Origin: Fimbriiglobus ruber
Lineage (GTDB): Bacteria > Planctomycetota > Planctomycetia > Gemmatales > Gemmataceae
Direction of reading: 5' to 3'
Length of the DNA: 64,000 nt
Assembly (NCBI RefSeq): GCF_002197845.1
Contig: NZ_NIDE01000001.1
Coordinates: forward strand, 1,302,001 to 1,366,000
In this document: piece by piece, positions 1-10,200 of the stretch
Position numbering within the stretch: the stretch's first letter is position 1
Layout of the letters: each line of letters begins with the position of its first letter
The notes under the pieces: model-generated
Told to the model about the DNA's origin: nothing
Database searches by the model: none
What the model saw: only the letters and a program-made list of their open reading frames with translations
Position numbers and translations under genes: made by a program

Positions 1-2753
1 CGGCCGGCCAGATCGGCCAGCCGCCGGCCCCGGTCGGCCAGACCTTCCAGTACACGATCAACACCCTCGGCCGCCTCGAAGACCCCACCCAGTTCGCCGA
101 CATCATCCTCAAGACGGACGTGGACGGCCGCGCGGTCCGCATGCGCGACGTGGCGAAAGTCGACCTCGGGGCGGTCGGGTACGACCAGGTCTGTACGCTG
201 GACGGCAAGCCGTCGGTGGCCCTCAGCATCTACCAACTCCCCGGCACGAACGCCCTCGAAACGGCCGAGCGGGTCCGGAAAAAGATGGGCGACCTCCGCG
301 CGCGGTTCCCGGACGACGTGGACTACGAAATCGCGTACGACACCACGCCGTTCATCGACGAATCGGTCAGCGAGGTGTTCGTGACGCTCCGCGACGCGGT
401 CGCCCTGGTGGCAATCGTGATGCTCGTCTTCCTGCAAAGCTGGCGGTCGGCGATCATCCCGTTGACCGCCGTCCCGGTCGCCATCATCGGCACGTTCGGG
501 GCGATGTCGATGGCCGGCTTCAGCCTGAACGCGCTCACGCTGTTCGGCCTGGTGCTGGCGGTCGGGATCGTGGTCGACGACGCGATCGTGGTGGTCGAGG
601 CGGTCGAACACCACATCGAACACGGGCTGACCCCGCGGGACGCGACGGTCGCCGCCATGAACGACGTGGCCGGCCCGGTGATCGCGGTCGGGATGGTGCT
701 GGCGGCCGTGTTCATCCCGTGCATTTTCATCACCGGGATCGTCGGCCAGTTCTTCCGCCAGTTCGCGGTCACGATCGCGATCTCGACCCTGTTGTCCGCG
801 TTCAACTCGCTGACGCTCAGCCCGGCCCTGTGTGCCCTGATGCTGAAACCGCGCCAGGGCCGGGTCCGGGAGCCGCTCCCGCGGATCACGTTCCCGTTCG
901 CGGCCGCCTACGCCGGCTACGCGCTGGCCCGGCACTTCGCCCCGCACCTCGCCCCGCTGACGGACTGGGTCCGCGACAACTTCCCGCTGGCGGCCCCCGT
1001 CCTCGCCGGGCGGGTCGTCCCGTGGGTGGTCCCGGCGGGCGCGGCCGTTCTCGGGTTCGGCATCGGGTGGCTGTTGCGGATCGTTTTGAACCGCGCCCTC
1101 GGGTTCAGCTTCTGGTTGTTCAACTGGGCGTTCGACAAGTTCACGCTGGGGTACATCGGCATCGTCCACGTCGTACTCTGGTTAACCCCACTCGCCCTGG
1201 TCGGGTATGCCGGGCTGGTCTGCCTCACATACGTGGTCATTACGAGTTCGCCGGTCGGGTTCATCCCGAACCAGGACAAGGGCTACCTGCTGGTCAACGT
1301 CCAGCTCCCGGATTCGGCGTCGCTCAGCCGGACGAACAACGTGGTTCGAGAAGTGGACCGCATCGCCCGGACACTTCCGGGGGTCAAGAACACGATCGCC
1401 GTCGCGGGCCAGTCCCAGCTTCTGAGCGCGAACGCCCCGAACTTCGGGACCGTGTACGTCATGCTCGAACACTTCGACCACCGGGTCGGCCCGGACATGA
1501 CCGCGGACGCGATCGGCGAGCGGCTCCAGCGCGAGTGCGACACCCTCACGGACGCCGAAATTCGCGTGTTCGGCGCGCCGCCGGTGGACGGCCTCGGGGC
1601 GACCGGCGGCGTCAAGATCATGGTCGAAGACCGGGGCGACCCCGACCCCAAGTTGCTCCAGAGTACGGCCGAACAGGTGGTCAAGGACGGCGCCGAGCAG
1701 CCGGACTTGCAGAACGTCTTCTCCGGCTTCCGGGCGGACACGCCCTGGCTCGAACTCAAGTTCGACCGCGAACAGGCCGAGGCGACGGGGGTGCCCGTCG
1801 CCAACGTGATCAACGACCTCCAGGTGTTGTTCGGGTCGCTGTACGTGAACGACTTCAACCGCTTCGGCCGCACGTGGCAGGTCAACGTCCAGGCGGACCA
1901 GCACTTCCGCGAAGACGTGCGCGACCCGCAACGGATGCTGGTCCGCACGCGGGACGGGCGGGTGGTCGCCCTGGCGGGGTTCGTGCAACTGCGCGAGACG
2001 ACCGGCCCGGTCATGATCACCCGCTACAACATGTACCCCGCGGCGGCCGTGACCGGGAAGCCCGCGCCCGGGATCAGTTCCGGGCAGGCGATTGCCAAAC
2101 TGGAGGACGTGGCGAACGGCGCGATGGTGGCCGACATGAAGGCCGAGTGGACGGAACTCGCCCTCCTCCAGTTGCAATCCGGCAACACGGCCATGTGGGC
2201 GTTTATCCTGTCGGTCGTACTCGTGCTGCTGGTGCTGGCGGCCCAGTACGAGAGTTGGGTTTTGCCGATGGCGGTGATTCTGGTCGTGCCGATGTGCTTG
2301 CTTTGCGCCGCCTCGGGGGTGCTGTTCGCCAGGCAGGACGTAAACATTTTCACCCAGGTGGGCTTCGTGGTGTTGATCGGGCTGGCGTGCAAGAACGCGA
2401 TCCTGATCGTCGAGTTCGCCCGCGCCCGGCACACCGCCGGCGCGTCCGTCCGGCAGGCGACGATCGACGCGTGCCGGCTCCGCTTGCGGCCGATCGTGAT
2501 GACGTCCGTGGCGTTCATCCTCGGCGTGGTGCCGCTGATCGTGGCGGAAGGGGCGGGGGCGGAAATGCGCCGCCTGCTCGGGACGGCCGTGTTCTCGGGG
2601 ATGATCGGCGTCACGCTCTTCGGCGTGTTCCTGACGCCCGTGTTCTTCTTCAGCATCCAGTGGGTGACGGAGAAGCTCCGCGGGCCGGAAACAGAAGCGG
2701 TCGCCCCTGGCAAGAAGGCGCACGACGCGCCGCCGGTCGCGGCGCATCATTAA
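1..2753 (+). CDS. RND-family efflux pump inner-membrane subunit (HAE1/AcrB-like), 5'-truncated
   Basis: The reading frame is open to the window edge (codons from base 3), so roughly the first 200 residues of a ~1050-residue pump are missing. It would be the proton-driven inner-membrane subunit of a tripartite efflux system. The visible part starts in the porter domain (GQIGQPPAPVGQ, like the GQLGGTPA region of AcrB). It contains the first transmembrane bundle with VGIVVDDAIVVVE, where the adjacent Asp pair is the proton-relay signature, a second porter region, and a second bundle with QVGFVVLIGLACKNAILIVE. Between the first bundle and the segment FIPNQDKGYLL there are about 80 extra residues with additional hydrophobic stretches compared with AcrB. 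It ends with a short polar tail. A membrane-fusion partner would be expected upstream, outside the window. Substrate unknown. Confidence 0.95.
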   Translation, partial: AGQIGQPPAPVGQTFQYTINTLGRLEDPTQFADIILKTDVDGRAVRMRDVAKVDLGAVGYDQVCTLDGKPSVALSIYQLPGTNALETAERVRKKMGDLRARFPDDVDYEIAYDTTPFIDESVSEVFVTLRDAVALVAIVMLVFLQSWRSAIIPLTAVPVAIIGTFGAMSMAGFSLNALTLFGLVLAVGIVVDDAIVVVEAVEHHIEHGLTPRDATVAAMNDVAGPVIAVGMVLAAVFIPCIFITGIVGQFFRQFAVTIAISTLLSAFNSLTLSPALCALMLKPRQGRVREPLPRITFPFAAAYAGYALARHFAPHLAPLTDWVRDNFPLAAPVLAGRVVPWVVPAGAAVLGFGIGWLLRIVLNRALGFSFWLFNWAFDKFTLGYIGIVHVVLWLTPLALVGYAGLVCLTYVVITSSPVGFIPNQDKGYLLVNVQLPDSASLSRTNNVVREVDRIARTLPGVKNTIAVAGQSQLLSANAPNFGTVYVMLEHFDHRVGPDMTADAIGERLQRECDTLTDAEIRVFGAPPVDGLGATGGVKIMVEDRGDPDPKLLQSTAEQVVKDGAEQPDLQNVFSGFRADTPWLELKFDREQAEATGVPVANVINDLQVLFGSLYVNDFNRFGRTWQVNVQADQHFREDVRDPQRMLVRTRDGRVVALAGFVQLRETTGPVMITRYNMYPAAAVTGKPAPGISSGQAIAKLEDVANGAMVADMKAEWTELALLQLQSGNTAMWAFILSVVLVLLVLAAQYESWVLPMAVILVVPMCLLCAASGVLFARQDVNIFTQVGFVVLIGLACKNAILIVEFARARHTAGASVRQATIDACRLRLRPIVMTSVAFILGVVPLIVAEGAGAEMRRLLGTAVFSGMIGVTLFGVFLTPVFFFSIQWVTEKLRGPETEAVAPGKKAHDAPPVAAHH

Positions 2754-2830
2754 TAGCCGATCTGTCTCTTCCAATCGTGAAACGGGCCGCCGTCTGCTCT
2801 CAGACGGTGGCGCGACTTTCTACGCGCCCA

Positions 2831-3367
2831 TCACGTTTTCTTGCCACCCTTACGCCGCCGGAACGCGAACCCACCCAGCATGGTCAAGCCGATGCCGGCC
2901 GACATCAGTGTCGTCGGCTCGGGGACCGTCTGAGGGTGGCAGCCGCACGGCGGCGGCGGCGGGCAACTCGGGTTCCCTTGTGTGGTCACGGTCGTCGGCG
3001 GGGGCGGCGGCACGAACGGCGGCGGCGGAACCGGGGGGACGACCGGCGGGACCACCGGAGGCACCACGATCGGGGGCACCGAAATCGGAGACACCGGAGG
3101 CGGAGGAACCACCGGCGGGACGACAACCGGCGGAGTGACTGGGGGAGTCACCGGCGGGGCGACCGGCGGAGCCACCGGAACAATTGGCGGCAGTACCGGT
3201 GGGAGCAAGATGGGGGGCGGGGGCGGCGGCGGAACGGACGTGACCCCGCCCGGGTCCGACACGACGGGCGGAAAGAATCCGTAAGCGACGTCCGTGGTCA
3301 GGGTGAACGCGACCGCACCCGCGGCGGCGGCCGGAACCAGTTTGCGCAGCCGGTTTGAAATCGTCAT
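2831..3367 (-). CDS. Proline-rich PEP-CTERM sorting-domain protein
   Basis: Small exported protein with three parts: an N-terminal signal peptide (MTISNRLRKLVPAAAAGAVAF...), a ~100-residue low-complexity Pro/Val region (VPPVVPP repeats, probably wall-spanning or extended), and a C-terminal sorting signal VPEPTTLMSAGIGL followed by a hydrophobic stretch and an Arg/Lys tail. That is the PEP-CTERM tripartite signal recognised by exosortases. A short Cys-containing patch (CPPPPPCGC) precedes it. I place the start at the ATG at 3367, with a GGGGGGA purine run 7 nt upstream, rather than the GTG five codons earlier, which overlaps its own Shine-Dalgarno. No exosortase gene lies in the window, but the PdaA-like deacetylase at 20 kb belongs to the same type of system. 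Function of the mature protein unknown. Confidence 0.8.
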   Translation of the reverse strand: MTISNRLRKLVPAAAAGAVAFTLTTDVAYGFFPPVVSDPGGVTSVPPPPPPPILLPPVLPPIVPVAPPVAPPVTPPVTPPVVVPPVVPPPPVSPISVPPIVVPPVVPPVVPPVPPPPFVPPPPPTTVTTQGNPSCPPPPPCGCHPQTVPEPTTLMSAGIGLTMLGGFAFRRRKGGKKT

Positions 3368-3758
3368 CGGTTTTCCCCCCACTCCTCAAGAACCGCATTC
3401 ACGGCATTTCGCCCCCCTTTCATCGGCCGTTCAACTCGCCCCACTTCACCAAAATGTAGCGATTCGGCAGGTCACGCCGCTTCTCCGGTTTACACGAAGA
3501 CGTGTTAAGACCACCCGTCCAGGCACCCCGGGCACGACGCACAGGTTCGCTAAAACGTGGGGCTTCGGAATGGCTGCGGGCTTTCTTGAAGGCTTCTCAT
3601 TCAAACAGGGTCGGGGGACGGGGGAAAGCGGTCCGATTCATGACAGGGAGAAGACCAGTCACGCTTTGCCCCCGGCCCCCGCGCCTCGCGGGAATCGGTG
3701 AGCAGCACGGATGCACTACCACGACCTCTTCAAAGGGCGTGTCAGGGAGGACAAACCC
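3368..3758. other. Intergenic region between divergent genes
   Basis: About 390 bases separate the divergent starts of the PEP-CTERM gene and the BBP7 gene. The only signals I can support are the ribosome-binding sites: a GGGGGGA run before 3367 on the minus strand and GGGAGG at 3745-3750 on the plus strand. Short open frames here look like chance. Confidence 0.5.
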
Positions 3759-5705
3759 ATGCGGGGGATACGCACCGCCGGGGTTGGGATCGGACTTGCC
3801 CTATCGACGTCCGCCGGATTGGCCCAGTACCCGGTCCAGGGCGGCACGCCCGCTCCCGCGACTCGGCCGCCGGCGGCGCGCTTGGGGCGAATCCATTTAC
3901 CCGACCAACCTCCAGGCGTTCAACAAACGGCCTTGATCAGTTCGCCCCAGGCCGGTGACGGCACGGGACAACCCGCGCCGCCGGGTGGCTCTCCCGTGCC
4001 GATGGGAGCCACGACGAACCCGCCGGCGGGAGGCGTTCTCGGCCAGCCGCGGCCATTGCCGGCCCCGAGCATCACGGAAACGCGCGACGCCAGCGGCGGA
4101 CTCCTGTCCCCGGCGACGACCACCACGCCGGGCCAGGCGGTTCCGTTCGGTCAAGCGATCCCGTTCGGACAGCCCGTCCCGCTCGGCCAGCCGTTCCCAA
4201 CTGGGCAGCCCTACCCGGCCGGGCAACCCTACCCGGTCGGGCAACCTATCCCAGTTGGGCAACCCTACCCGGTCGGGCAGCCTTTCCAACCCGGCCAACC
4301 CTACCCGGTGGGGCAGCCGGTTCCGATCGGCCAACCTTACCCGTTCGGCCAATCGACGCCGGCCGGACAGCCGGTTCCGGGCCAACCATTCCCGGTGGGT
4401 CAACCGGTCCCGATCGGGCAGCCCGTCCCGGTCGGGCCGGGCGCGTCGACCGGGACGGGTCTGGTCCCCCGTCCGTCCGTCTTCCCCGGCCTCGCGCGGC
4501 CGACGCCCGACCTCGATTCGCCCCTCTACGGCGGCCCGACCCCCTATGGCGGCCCGGCCCCTTACGGCGGCCCGACCCCCCTGCCGACGGTCGGGGCTCT
4601 CGGCGTGTTGACCGGTCCGTCACGGCTTCAGATTGAAGCCGAGATGTTAATGTGGTGGATTCGCGGGGCCCAGCTCCCCGCCTTGGTAACGACGAGCAGC
4701 CCGCAGTACAACGGGATCATCGGCCAGGGCGACACCCGCGTCCTGTACGGCGACTCCTCACAAGGGCAGACGTTACACACCGGGGGTCGGTTCGGCGCGA
4801 CGTACTGGCTCGGCGACGACCGGAAGTGGGGGGTAGACGGAGACGTCTTCTTCCTCAACAACCGGGGTAGTAGCGACCTGTTCACTTCGGACGCGTACGG
4901 CGGTGTACTCGCCCGGCCGTTCAACAACCTGAACCAGACGATCCCGTTCTCCGAACTGGTGGCTTCCCCGGGTCTGGCCCTCGGGGCGGTCGGGGTCGCG
5001 ACCAACAGCGAAATGTGGGGCGCCCAGGCGAACATCAAGCGCCGCCTCAGCACGTGCGGTTGCGGACCGTCCTGGGATATTTTCGCCGGGTTCCGGTTCC
5101 TGAGTTTCACGGAAGGGCTGGGGATCACCGAGACGTTCGCGCGGACGCCCGGGTCGCCGACGAACGTCGGCGACCCGGGCGTGATCTTCGGGTCGGCGAC
5201 CGACCAGTTCCGCACGGTCAACCACTTCTACGGTGCCCAGGTCGGTTTCTCGCGGGAGGTGCAAAAGGGCCGGTGGTTCTTGTCGACCAAGGCGTCGCTC
5301 GCGATGGGTACCGTATTCCAGATGGCCCAGATTAACGGCGCGCAGTCGTTGGTGTACGCGAACGGCACGACCGCGACGTACCCCGGTGGGCTCCTGGCCC
5401 TGCCGGGGGCGAACATCGGGACTTACGAACAGCGGCAGTTCGGCGTGATGCCGGAAGTGGGGTTGAAAGTCGGGTACAACATCAGCTCACACTGGCGGGC
5501 GTCGGTCGGGTACAACTTCATGTACCTGAACAGCGTCCTCCGGCCGGGGAATCAGGTCGACACCGGGCTCGACGTGACGAAGATCCCGAACTTCCCGCTG
5601 CCCGGCACCATCCCGGCACTGACCACCGTGCAACCCCAGCCGCGGCTTTTCACGACCGACATCTTTGCCCAGGGGATTTCGTTCTCGCTCCAGTACACCT
5701 GGTAG
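3759..5705 (+). CDS. BBP7-family outer-membrane beta-barrel protein with proline-glycine repeats
   Basis: Predicted outer-membrane or surface barrel of the planctomycete BBP7 family. The start at 3759 has GGGAGG 8 nt upstream and gives a clean signal peptide (MRGIRTAGVGIGLALSTSAGLAQ). An upstream in-frame ATG at 3711 would bury this signal. The mature N-terminus is low-complexity, with more than a dozen five-residue repeats of the type PxGQP (about residues 130-235) and then GPTPYGGPAPYGGP. From about residue 285 the barrel domain begins (EAEMLMWWIRGAQLPALVTT), with alternating strands and a C-terminal aromatic residue (SFSLQYTW) typical of BAM substrates. A strong hairpin terminator follows at 5724. 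A second family member lies at 62-63.4 kb. Role unknown; structural or porin-like is a guess. Confidence 0.85.
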   Translation: MRGIRTAGVGIGLALSTSAGLAQYPVQGGTPAPATRPPAARLGRIHLPDQPPGVQQTALISSPQAGDGTGQPAPPGGSPVPMGATTNPPAGGVLGQPRPLPAPSITETRDASGGLLSPATTTTPGQAVPFGQAIPFGQPVPLGQPFPTGQPYPAGQPYPVGQPIPVGQPYPVGQPFQPGQPYPVGQPVPIGQPYPFGQSTPAGQPVPGQPFPVGQPVPIGQPVPVGPGASTGTGLVPRPSVFPGLARPTPDLDSPLYGGPTPYGGPAPYGGPTPLPTVGALGVLTGPSRLQIEAEMLMWWIRGAQLPALVTTSSPQYNGIIGQGDTRVLYGDSSQGQTLHTGGRFGATYWLGDDRKWGVDGDVFFLNNRGSSDLFTSDAYGGVLARPFNNLNQTIPFSELVASPGLALGAVGVATNSEMWGAQANIKRRLSTCGCGPSWDIFAGFRFLSFTEGLGITETFARTPGSPTNVGDPGVIFGSATDQFRTVNHFYGAQVGFSREVQKGRWFLSTKASLAMGTVFQMAQINGAQSLVYANGTTATYPGGLLALPGANIGTYEQRQFGVMPEVGLKVGYNISSHWRASVGYNFMYLNSVLRPGNQVDTGLDVTKIPNFPLPGTIPALTTVQPQPRLFTTDIFAQGISFSLQYTW

Positions 5706-5723
5706 CCGCCCACCGGACGACAA

Positions 5724-5764
5724 CGAGACCGCCCGGGGCTTTTAACCCCCGGGCGGTCTCGTTT
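5724..5764 (+). terminator. Rho-independent terminator after the BBP7 gene
   Basis: A perfect 15-bp stem (5724-5738 with 5747-5761; left arm begins CGAGACCGCCCGGGG) with an 8-base loop, followed by GTTT. It sits 19 bp after the BBP7 stop and lies between convergent genes. The T tract is short, so efficiency is uncertain. Confidence 0.75.
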
Positions 5765-5874
5765 CGCGAAGTATACCGAGTGCCGTGCGAGAGTCGTCTG
5801 ATACACGAACTCACCGGACCGACCCAGTCATCGACATCAGAACAGTTCGGTATGGGCCTACCGCACCCTCCGCG

Positions 5875-7257
5875 TTAGCCGACGTTCACGCCGCCGTTGA
5901 ACGACGGTTCGTAGCCATAGAAGTCGGCCAGCACCTCGACCCCGTTCGGGGTCAGCACCCGGATCCGCGGGCCGCCGCCGGCCCCGGCCCCGAGGAAGAT
6001 GTCCGACTGGTTCCCGACTGGGCCGGTATTCACCGAGACCCCACCGGTGAACGAGGACTCGAACGCAGACAACGTCCGCTCTGGGGTGTTGCTCGTGCCG
6101 GTATACACGTTCACCAGCGGCGGGCCGCCCGGGCCGGTCGCGACGACCAACTGGGCGACCGACGTTCCGTCCAGGTACCCGGCGGCCACGTTCGCCCCGC
6201 CGAGTGGGGCCAGGTTGCTCGCGGTGAACGTGTTCCGGAGCGTCCCGTCGGCCCGGAACACCGCCACGTCCGGGGCCCCACCGGCACCCATGCCGGCGAT
6301 CACGTCGTCGGTCCCAGTTCCGTCCAGGTTACCGGCGGCCACGTTCACCCCGAACCGGGAACTCGGGTCGAACGCGAAGAAGGCGCCAATCGCGCCGGAC
6401 AGCTGGGTCACACCGCCCGGCGTCCCCGGGGTCAGGGCAAACGTCCGCACTTCCGGGCCGCCGCCGGCCCCGGCCCCGACCACGATGTCCAGCCCGGGGC
6501 CGGTGCCCAACCGAGCCAGGGCGACCGATACCCCGTTACGGAGGGTATCGTCGAACGCGAAGAAGTTGGCCAAGACGGCGGACGGGTCGATCTGCCCGTC
6601 CGCCTGCACCTCGTCGAGCTTGGTGCCGTCAATCACAACGACCCGGGGGCCGCCGCCAAACCCGGCAGACACTGCCACGTCCGGCACCCCGTCACCGTTC
6701 ACGTCCCCGACGGCCACGATCGCCCCGCCGCGGAACGACGACTCGAACGCGAAGAAGTTGGCCACCATGGCCTCGGTCGTCCGGTCGTACACCTCGACCC
6801 GTGCGCCCCCGCCGTTCCCGGCCGCCACCGCGTATACCGGCGACAGGTTCGATCCGGTGTAGAAGGTGACCGTCTCGGTCTGGGACGCCGTCCGACCCAG
6901 GGCGTCGGTCACGGTCACGGTGAAAGTGTACGTGCCCGGCTTGGTCGTGATCCCGGCCAGGGCCCCGGTGTTCGGGTCGAGCGTGACCCCCGGGGGTAGA
7001 GCCCCGGCCGACACCGCATAGGCGAGCGGGCCCGTCCCCCCGGTCGCAGCCACCGACTGGGTGTAGGTGGCCCCGGCGATCCCGGTCGGCAGCGAGCCGG
7101 ACCCGCCGAAGGACAGCGGGGCGTCGACGGTGAGCGTGTGCGACTGCGACCCGGTCGCCCCGGTGGCGTCGGTCGCAGTCACGGTGAACGAGTACGCTCC
7201 CGGGGTCGTTGGAGTGCCGATCAGGGCCCCGGTGTTCGGGTCGAGCGTGACCCCCGG
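5875..7257 (-). CDS. C-terminal part of giant secreted repeat protein: last Ig-like repeats plus FG-GAP-like propeller (separated by frameshift)
   Basis: This frame continues the protein encoded from 12260 after a one-base loss near 7257. It carries the last two He_PIG-type Ig-like repeats (FGGSGSLPTGIAGATYTQ...) and then about 320 residues of FG-GAP/VCBS-like repeats. Each FG-GAP unit has FFAFESSFRGG-type and DVNGDGVPDVAV/GAGAGGGPEVR segments; the Asp-rich DVNGDGVPD loop is a typical Ca2+-binding propeller loop. It ends at FNGGVNVG without a sorting signal. The first internal ATG (7182) is not preceded by a convincing ribosome-binding site, so independent expression is unlikely. If the frameshift is a sequencing error, 5875-12260 is one gene of about 2128 residues. 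Confidence 0.8.
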   Translation of the reverse strand, partial: PGVTLDPNTGALIGTPTTPGAYSFTVTATDATGATGSQSHTLTVDAPLSFGGSGSLPTGIAGATYTQSVAATGGTGPLAYAVSAGALPPGVTLDPNTGALAGITTKPGTYTFTVTVTDALGRTASQTETVTFYTGSNLSPVYAVAAGNGGGARVEVYDRTTEAMVANFFAFESSFRGGAIVAVGDVNGDGVPDVAVSAGFGGGPRVVVIDGTKLDEVQADGQIDPSAVLANFFAFDDTLRNGVSVALARLGTGPGLDIVVGAGAGGGPEVRTFALTPGTPGGVTQLSGAIGAFFAFDPSSRFGVNVAAGNLDGTGTDDVIAGMGAGGAPDVAVFRADGTLRNTFTASNLAPLGGANVAAGYLDGTSVAQLVVATGPGGPPLVNVYTGTSNTPERTLSAFESSFTGGVSVNTGPVGNQSDIFLGAGAGGGPRIRVLTPNGVEVLADFYGYEPSFNGGVNVG

Positions 7258-10200
7258 GGGAGAGCCCCGGCCGACACCGCGTAGGCGAGCGGGGCCGTCC
7301 CCCCGGTCGCAGCCACCGACTGGGTGTAGGTGGCCCCGGCGGTCCCGTCCGGAAGAGCCCCGGACCCGCCGAAGGTGATCGGGTTGGCCACCGTCCCGGT
7401 GAAGACCTGGACGGCCGTCCGGTCGTCCGCGTCGGTCGCCGTAACGGTGAAGGAGTACGGCCCGGCCGCCGTCGGGGTGCCGCTGACGACCCCGGTGGTC
7501 GGGTCGAGGGTCAACCCGGCCGGCAGGGTTCCGCTGGTCACCGCGAACGTGTCCGGCCCCCGCCCGCCGGTCGTGGCAATCGTCTGGCTGTACGCCGTCC
7601 CGTCGGTCGCTACCGGCAGGGCGGTGGTGCCGATCGCCAGTGGGTCCGACACCGTACCGGCGTACTTCTGGGTCGCCGTCCGGCCGTCCGCGTCGGTCGC
7701 CGTGACGGTGAAGGAGTACGGCCCGGCCGCCGTCGGGGTGCCGCTGACGACCCCGGTGGTCGGGTTCAGCGTCAGCCCGGCCGGCAGGTCGCCGGCGGTG
7801 ACAGCGAACGTGTCCGGCCCCTGACCGCCGGTCGCGGCGATCGTCTGGGACAACGGCTGGCCGGTGGTGACCACCGGCAGAGCCGCCGGGCCGACGGCGA
7901 GCGGGGCGGTGACCGTCCCGGTGAGCGCCGGGCTGACCGCCGTCCGGCCGGCCGCGTCGGTGGCAGTCACGGTGAACGAGAACGGCCCGTCGGTCGTGGG
8001 AGTGCCGCTGATGACCCCGGTGGTCGGATCGAGGGTCAGCCCGGCCGGCAAGGCCCCGCTGGTCACCGCGAACGTGTCCGGTCCCTGACCGCCGGTCGTG
8101 GCAATCGTCTGCGAATACGGGACCCCGGTGGACGCCGGGGCGACGCTGGTCGTCGTGACGGCGAGCGGGGCGGTCACGGTCCCGGCGAACGTCGGGCTGG
8201 CCGCCGTCCGGCCGACCGAATCGGTTGCCGTCACCTGGAAGCTGTACGGCCCGTTAGTCGTGGGGGTGCCACTGATGACCCCGGTGGTCGGGTCCAGGGT
8301 CAGTCCGGCCGGCAGGGCCCCGCTGGTCACCGCGAACGTGTCCGGACCCTGGCCGCCGGTCGTGGCGATCGCCTGCGAGTACGGGGCCCCGGTGGACACC
8401 GGAGCAATGCTGGTCGTGGTGACCGCCAGCGGCTCGGTCTCGGTCCCGGTGTACGTCGGGCTGACCGCCGTCCGGCCGGCCGAATCGGTCGCCGTGACGG
8501 CGAACGAGAACGGCCCGTTGGTCGTGGGAGTGCCGCTGATGACCCCGGTGGTCGGGTTCAGCGTCAGCCCGGCCGGCAAGGCCCCGCTGGTCACCGCGAA
8601 CGTGTCCGGCCTCTGACCGCCGGTCGTGGCAATCGTCTGCGAATACGGGACCCCGGTGGACACCGGGGCGATGCTGGTCGTGGTGACGGCCAGCGGCTCG
8701 GTCTCGGCCCCGGTGTATGTCGGGCTGACCGCCGTCCGTCCGGCCGAATCGGTCGCCGTGACGGCGAACGAGAACGGCCCGTCGGTCGTGGGGGTGCCGC
8801 TGACGACCCCGGTGGTCGGGTCCAGGGTCAGCCCGGCCGGCAGGGTCCCGCTGGTCACCGCGAACGTGTCCGGCCCCTGGCCACCAGTCGTAGCGATTGT
8901 CTGCGAGTACGGCTGGCCGTCCGACACCGGGGCGATGGTCCTGGTGGTGACGGTCAGCGGGTCGGTCTCGGTCCCGGTGTACGTCGGGCTGGCCGCCGTC
9001 CGGCCGGCCGAATCGGTCGCCGTGACGGCGAACGAGAACGGCCCGTTGGTCGTCGGGGTGCCGCTGATGACCCCGGTGGTCGGGTCCAGGGTCAGCCCGG
9101 CCGGCAGGGTCCCGCTGGTCACCGCGAACGTGTCCGGCCCCTGACCGCCGGTCGTGGCAATCGTCTGCGAGTACGGCTGGCCCGTGGATACCGGGGCGAT
9201 GCTCGTCGTGGTGACGGCCAGTGGCTCGGTCACGGACCCGGTGTACGTCGGGCTGACCGCCGTCCGGTTGTCGGCATCGGTGGCGGTCACCTGGAAGGTG
9301 TACGGCCCGTCGGTCGTGGGGGTGCCGCTGATGACCCCGGTGGTCGGGTCCAGGGTCAGCCCGGCCGGCAGGGCCCCGCTGGTCACCGCGAACGTGTCCG
9401 GCCCCCGACCGCCGGTCGTGGCGATCGCCTGCGAGTACGGGGTCCCGTTGGTCACGGGGGCGATGCTGGTCGTGGTGACCGCCAGCGGGTCGGTCTCGGT
9501 CCCGGTGTACGTCGGGCTGGCCGCCGTCCGGCCGGCCGAATCGGTCGCCGTGACGGCGAACGAGAACGGCCCGTTGGTCGTCGGGGTGCCGCTGATGACC
9601 CCGGTGGTCGGGTCCAGGGTCAGCCCGGCCGGCAGGGCCCCGCTGGTCACCGCGAACGTGTCCGGACCCTGACCGCCGGTCGTGGCAATCGTCTGCGAGT
9701 ACGGCTGGCCCGTGGATACCGGGGCGATGCTCGTCGTGGTGACGGCCAGTGGCTCGGTCACGGACCCGGTGTACGTCGGGCTGACCGCCGTCCGGTTGTC
9801 GGCATCGGTGGCGGTCACCTGGAAGGTGTACGGCCCGTCGGTCGTGGGGGTGCCGCTGATGACCCCGGTGGTCGGGTCCAGGGTCAGCCCGGCCGGCAGG
9901 GCCCCGCTGGTCACCGCGAACGTGTCCGGCCCCCGACCGCCGGTCGTGGCGATCGCCTGGCTGTACGCCTGGCCGTCCGACATCGGGGCGATGCTGGTCG
10001 TGGTGACGGTCAGCGGGTCGGACACGGTGAGCGCGTACGACTGGGAGCCCGCGGCCCCGTTCGCGTCGGTCGCCGTGACCTGGAAGTTGGACGTCTCGTC
10101 GGTCGTCGGGGTGCCGCTGATGACCCCGGTGGTCGGGTCCAGAGTCAACCCGGCCGGCAGGGTCCCGCTGGTCACCGCGAACGTGTACGGCGCGGTCCCG

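Noticed and set aside
719-3358. Long plus-strand ORF of 879 codons
   Set aside because: Arg/Pro/Gly-rich shadow of the RND pump in another frame.
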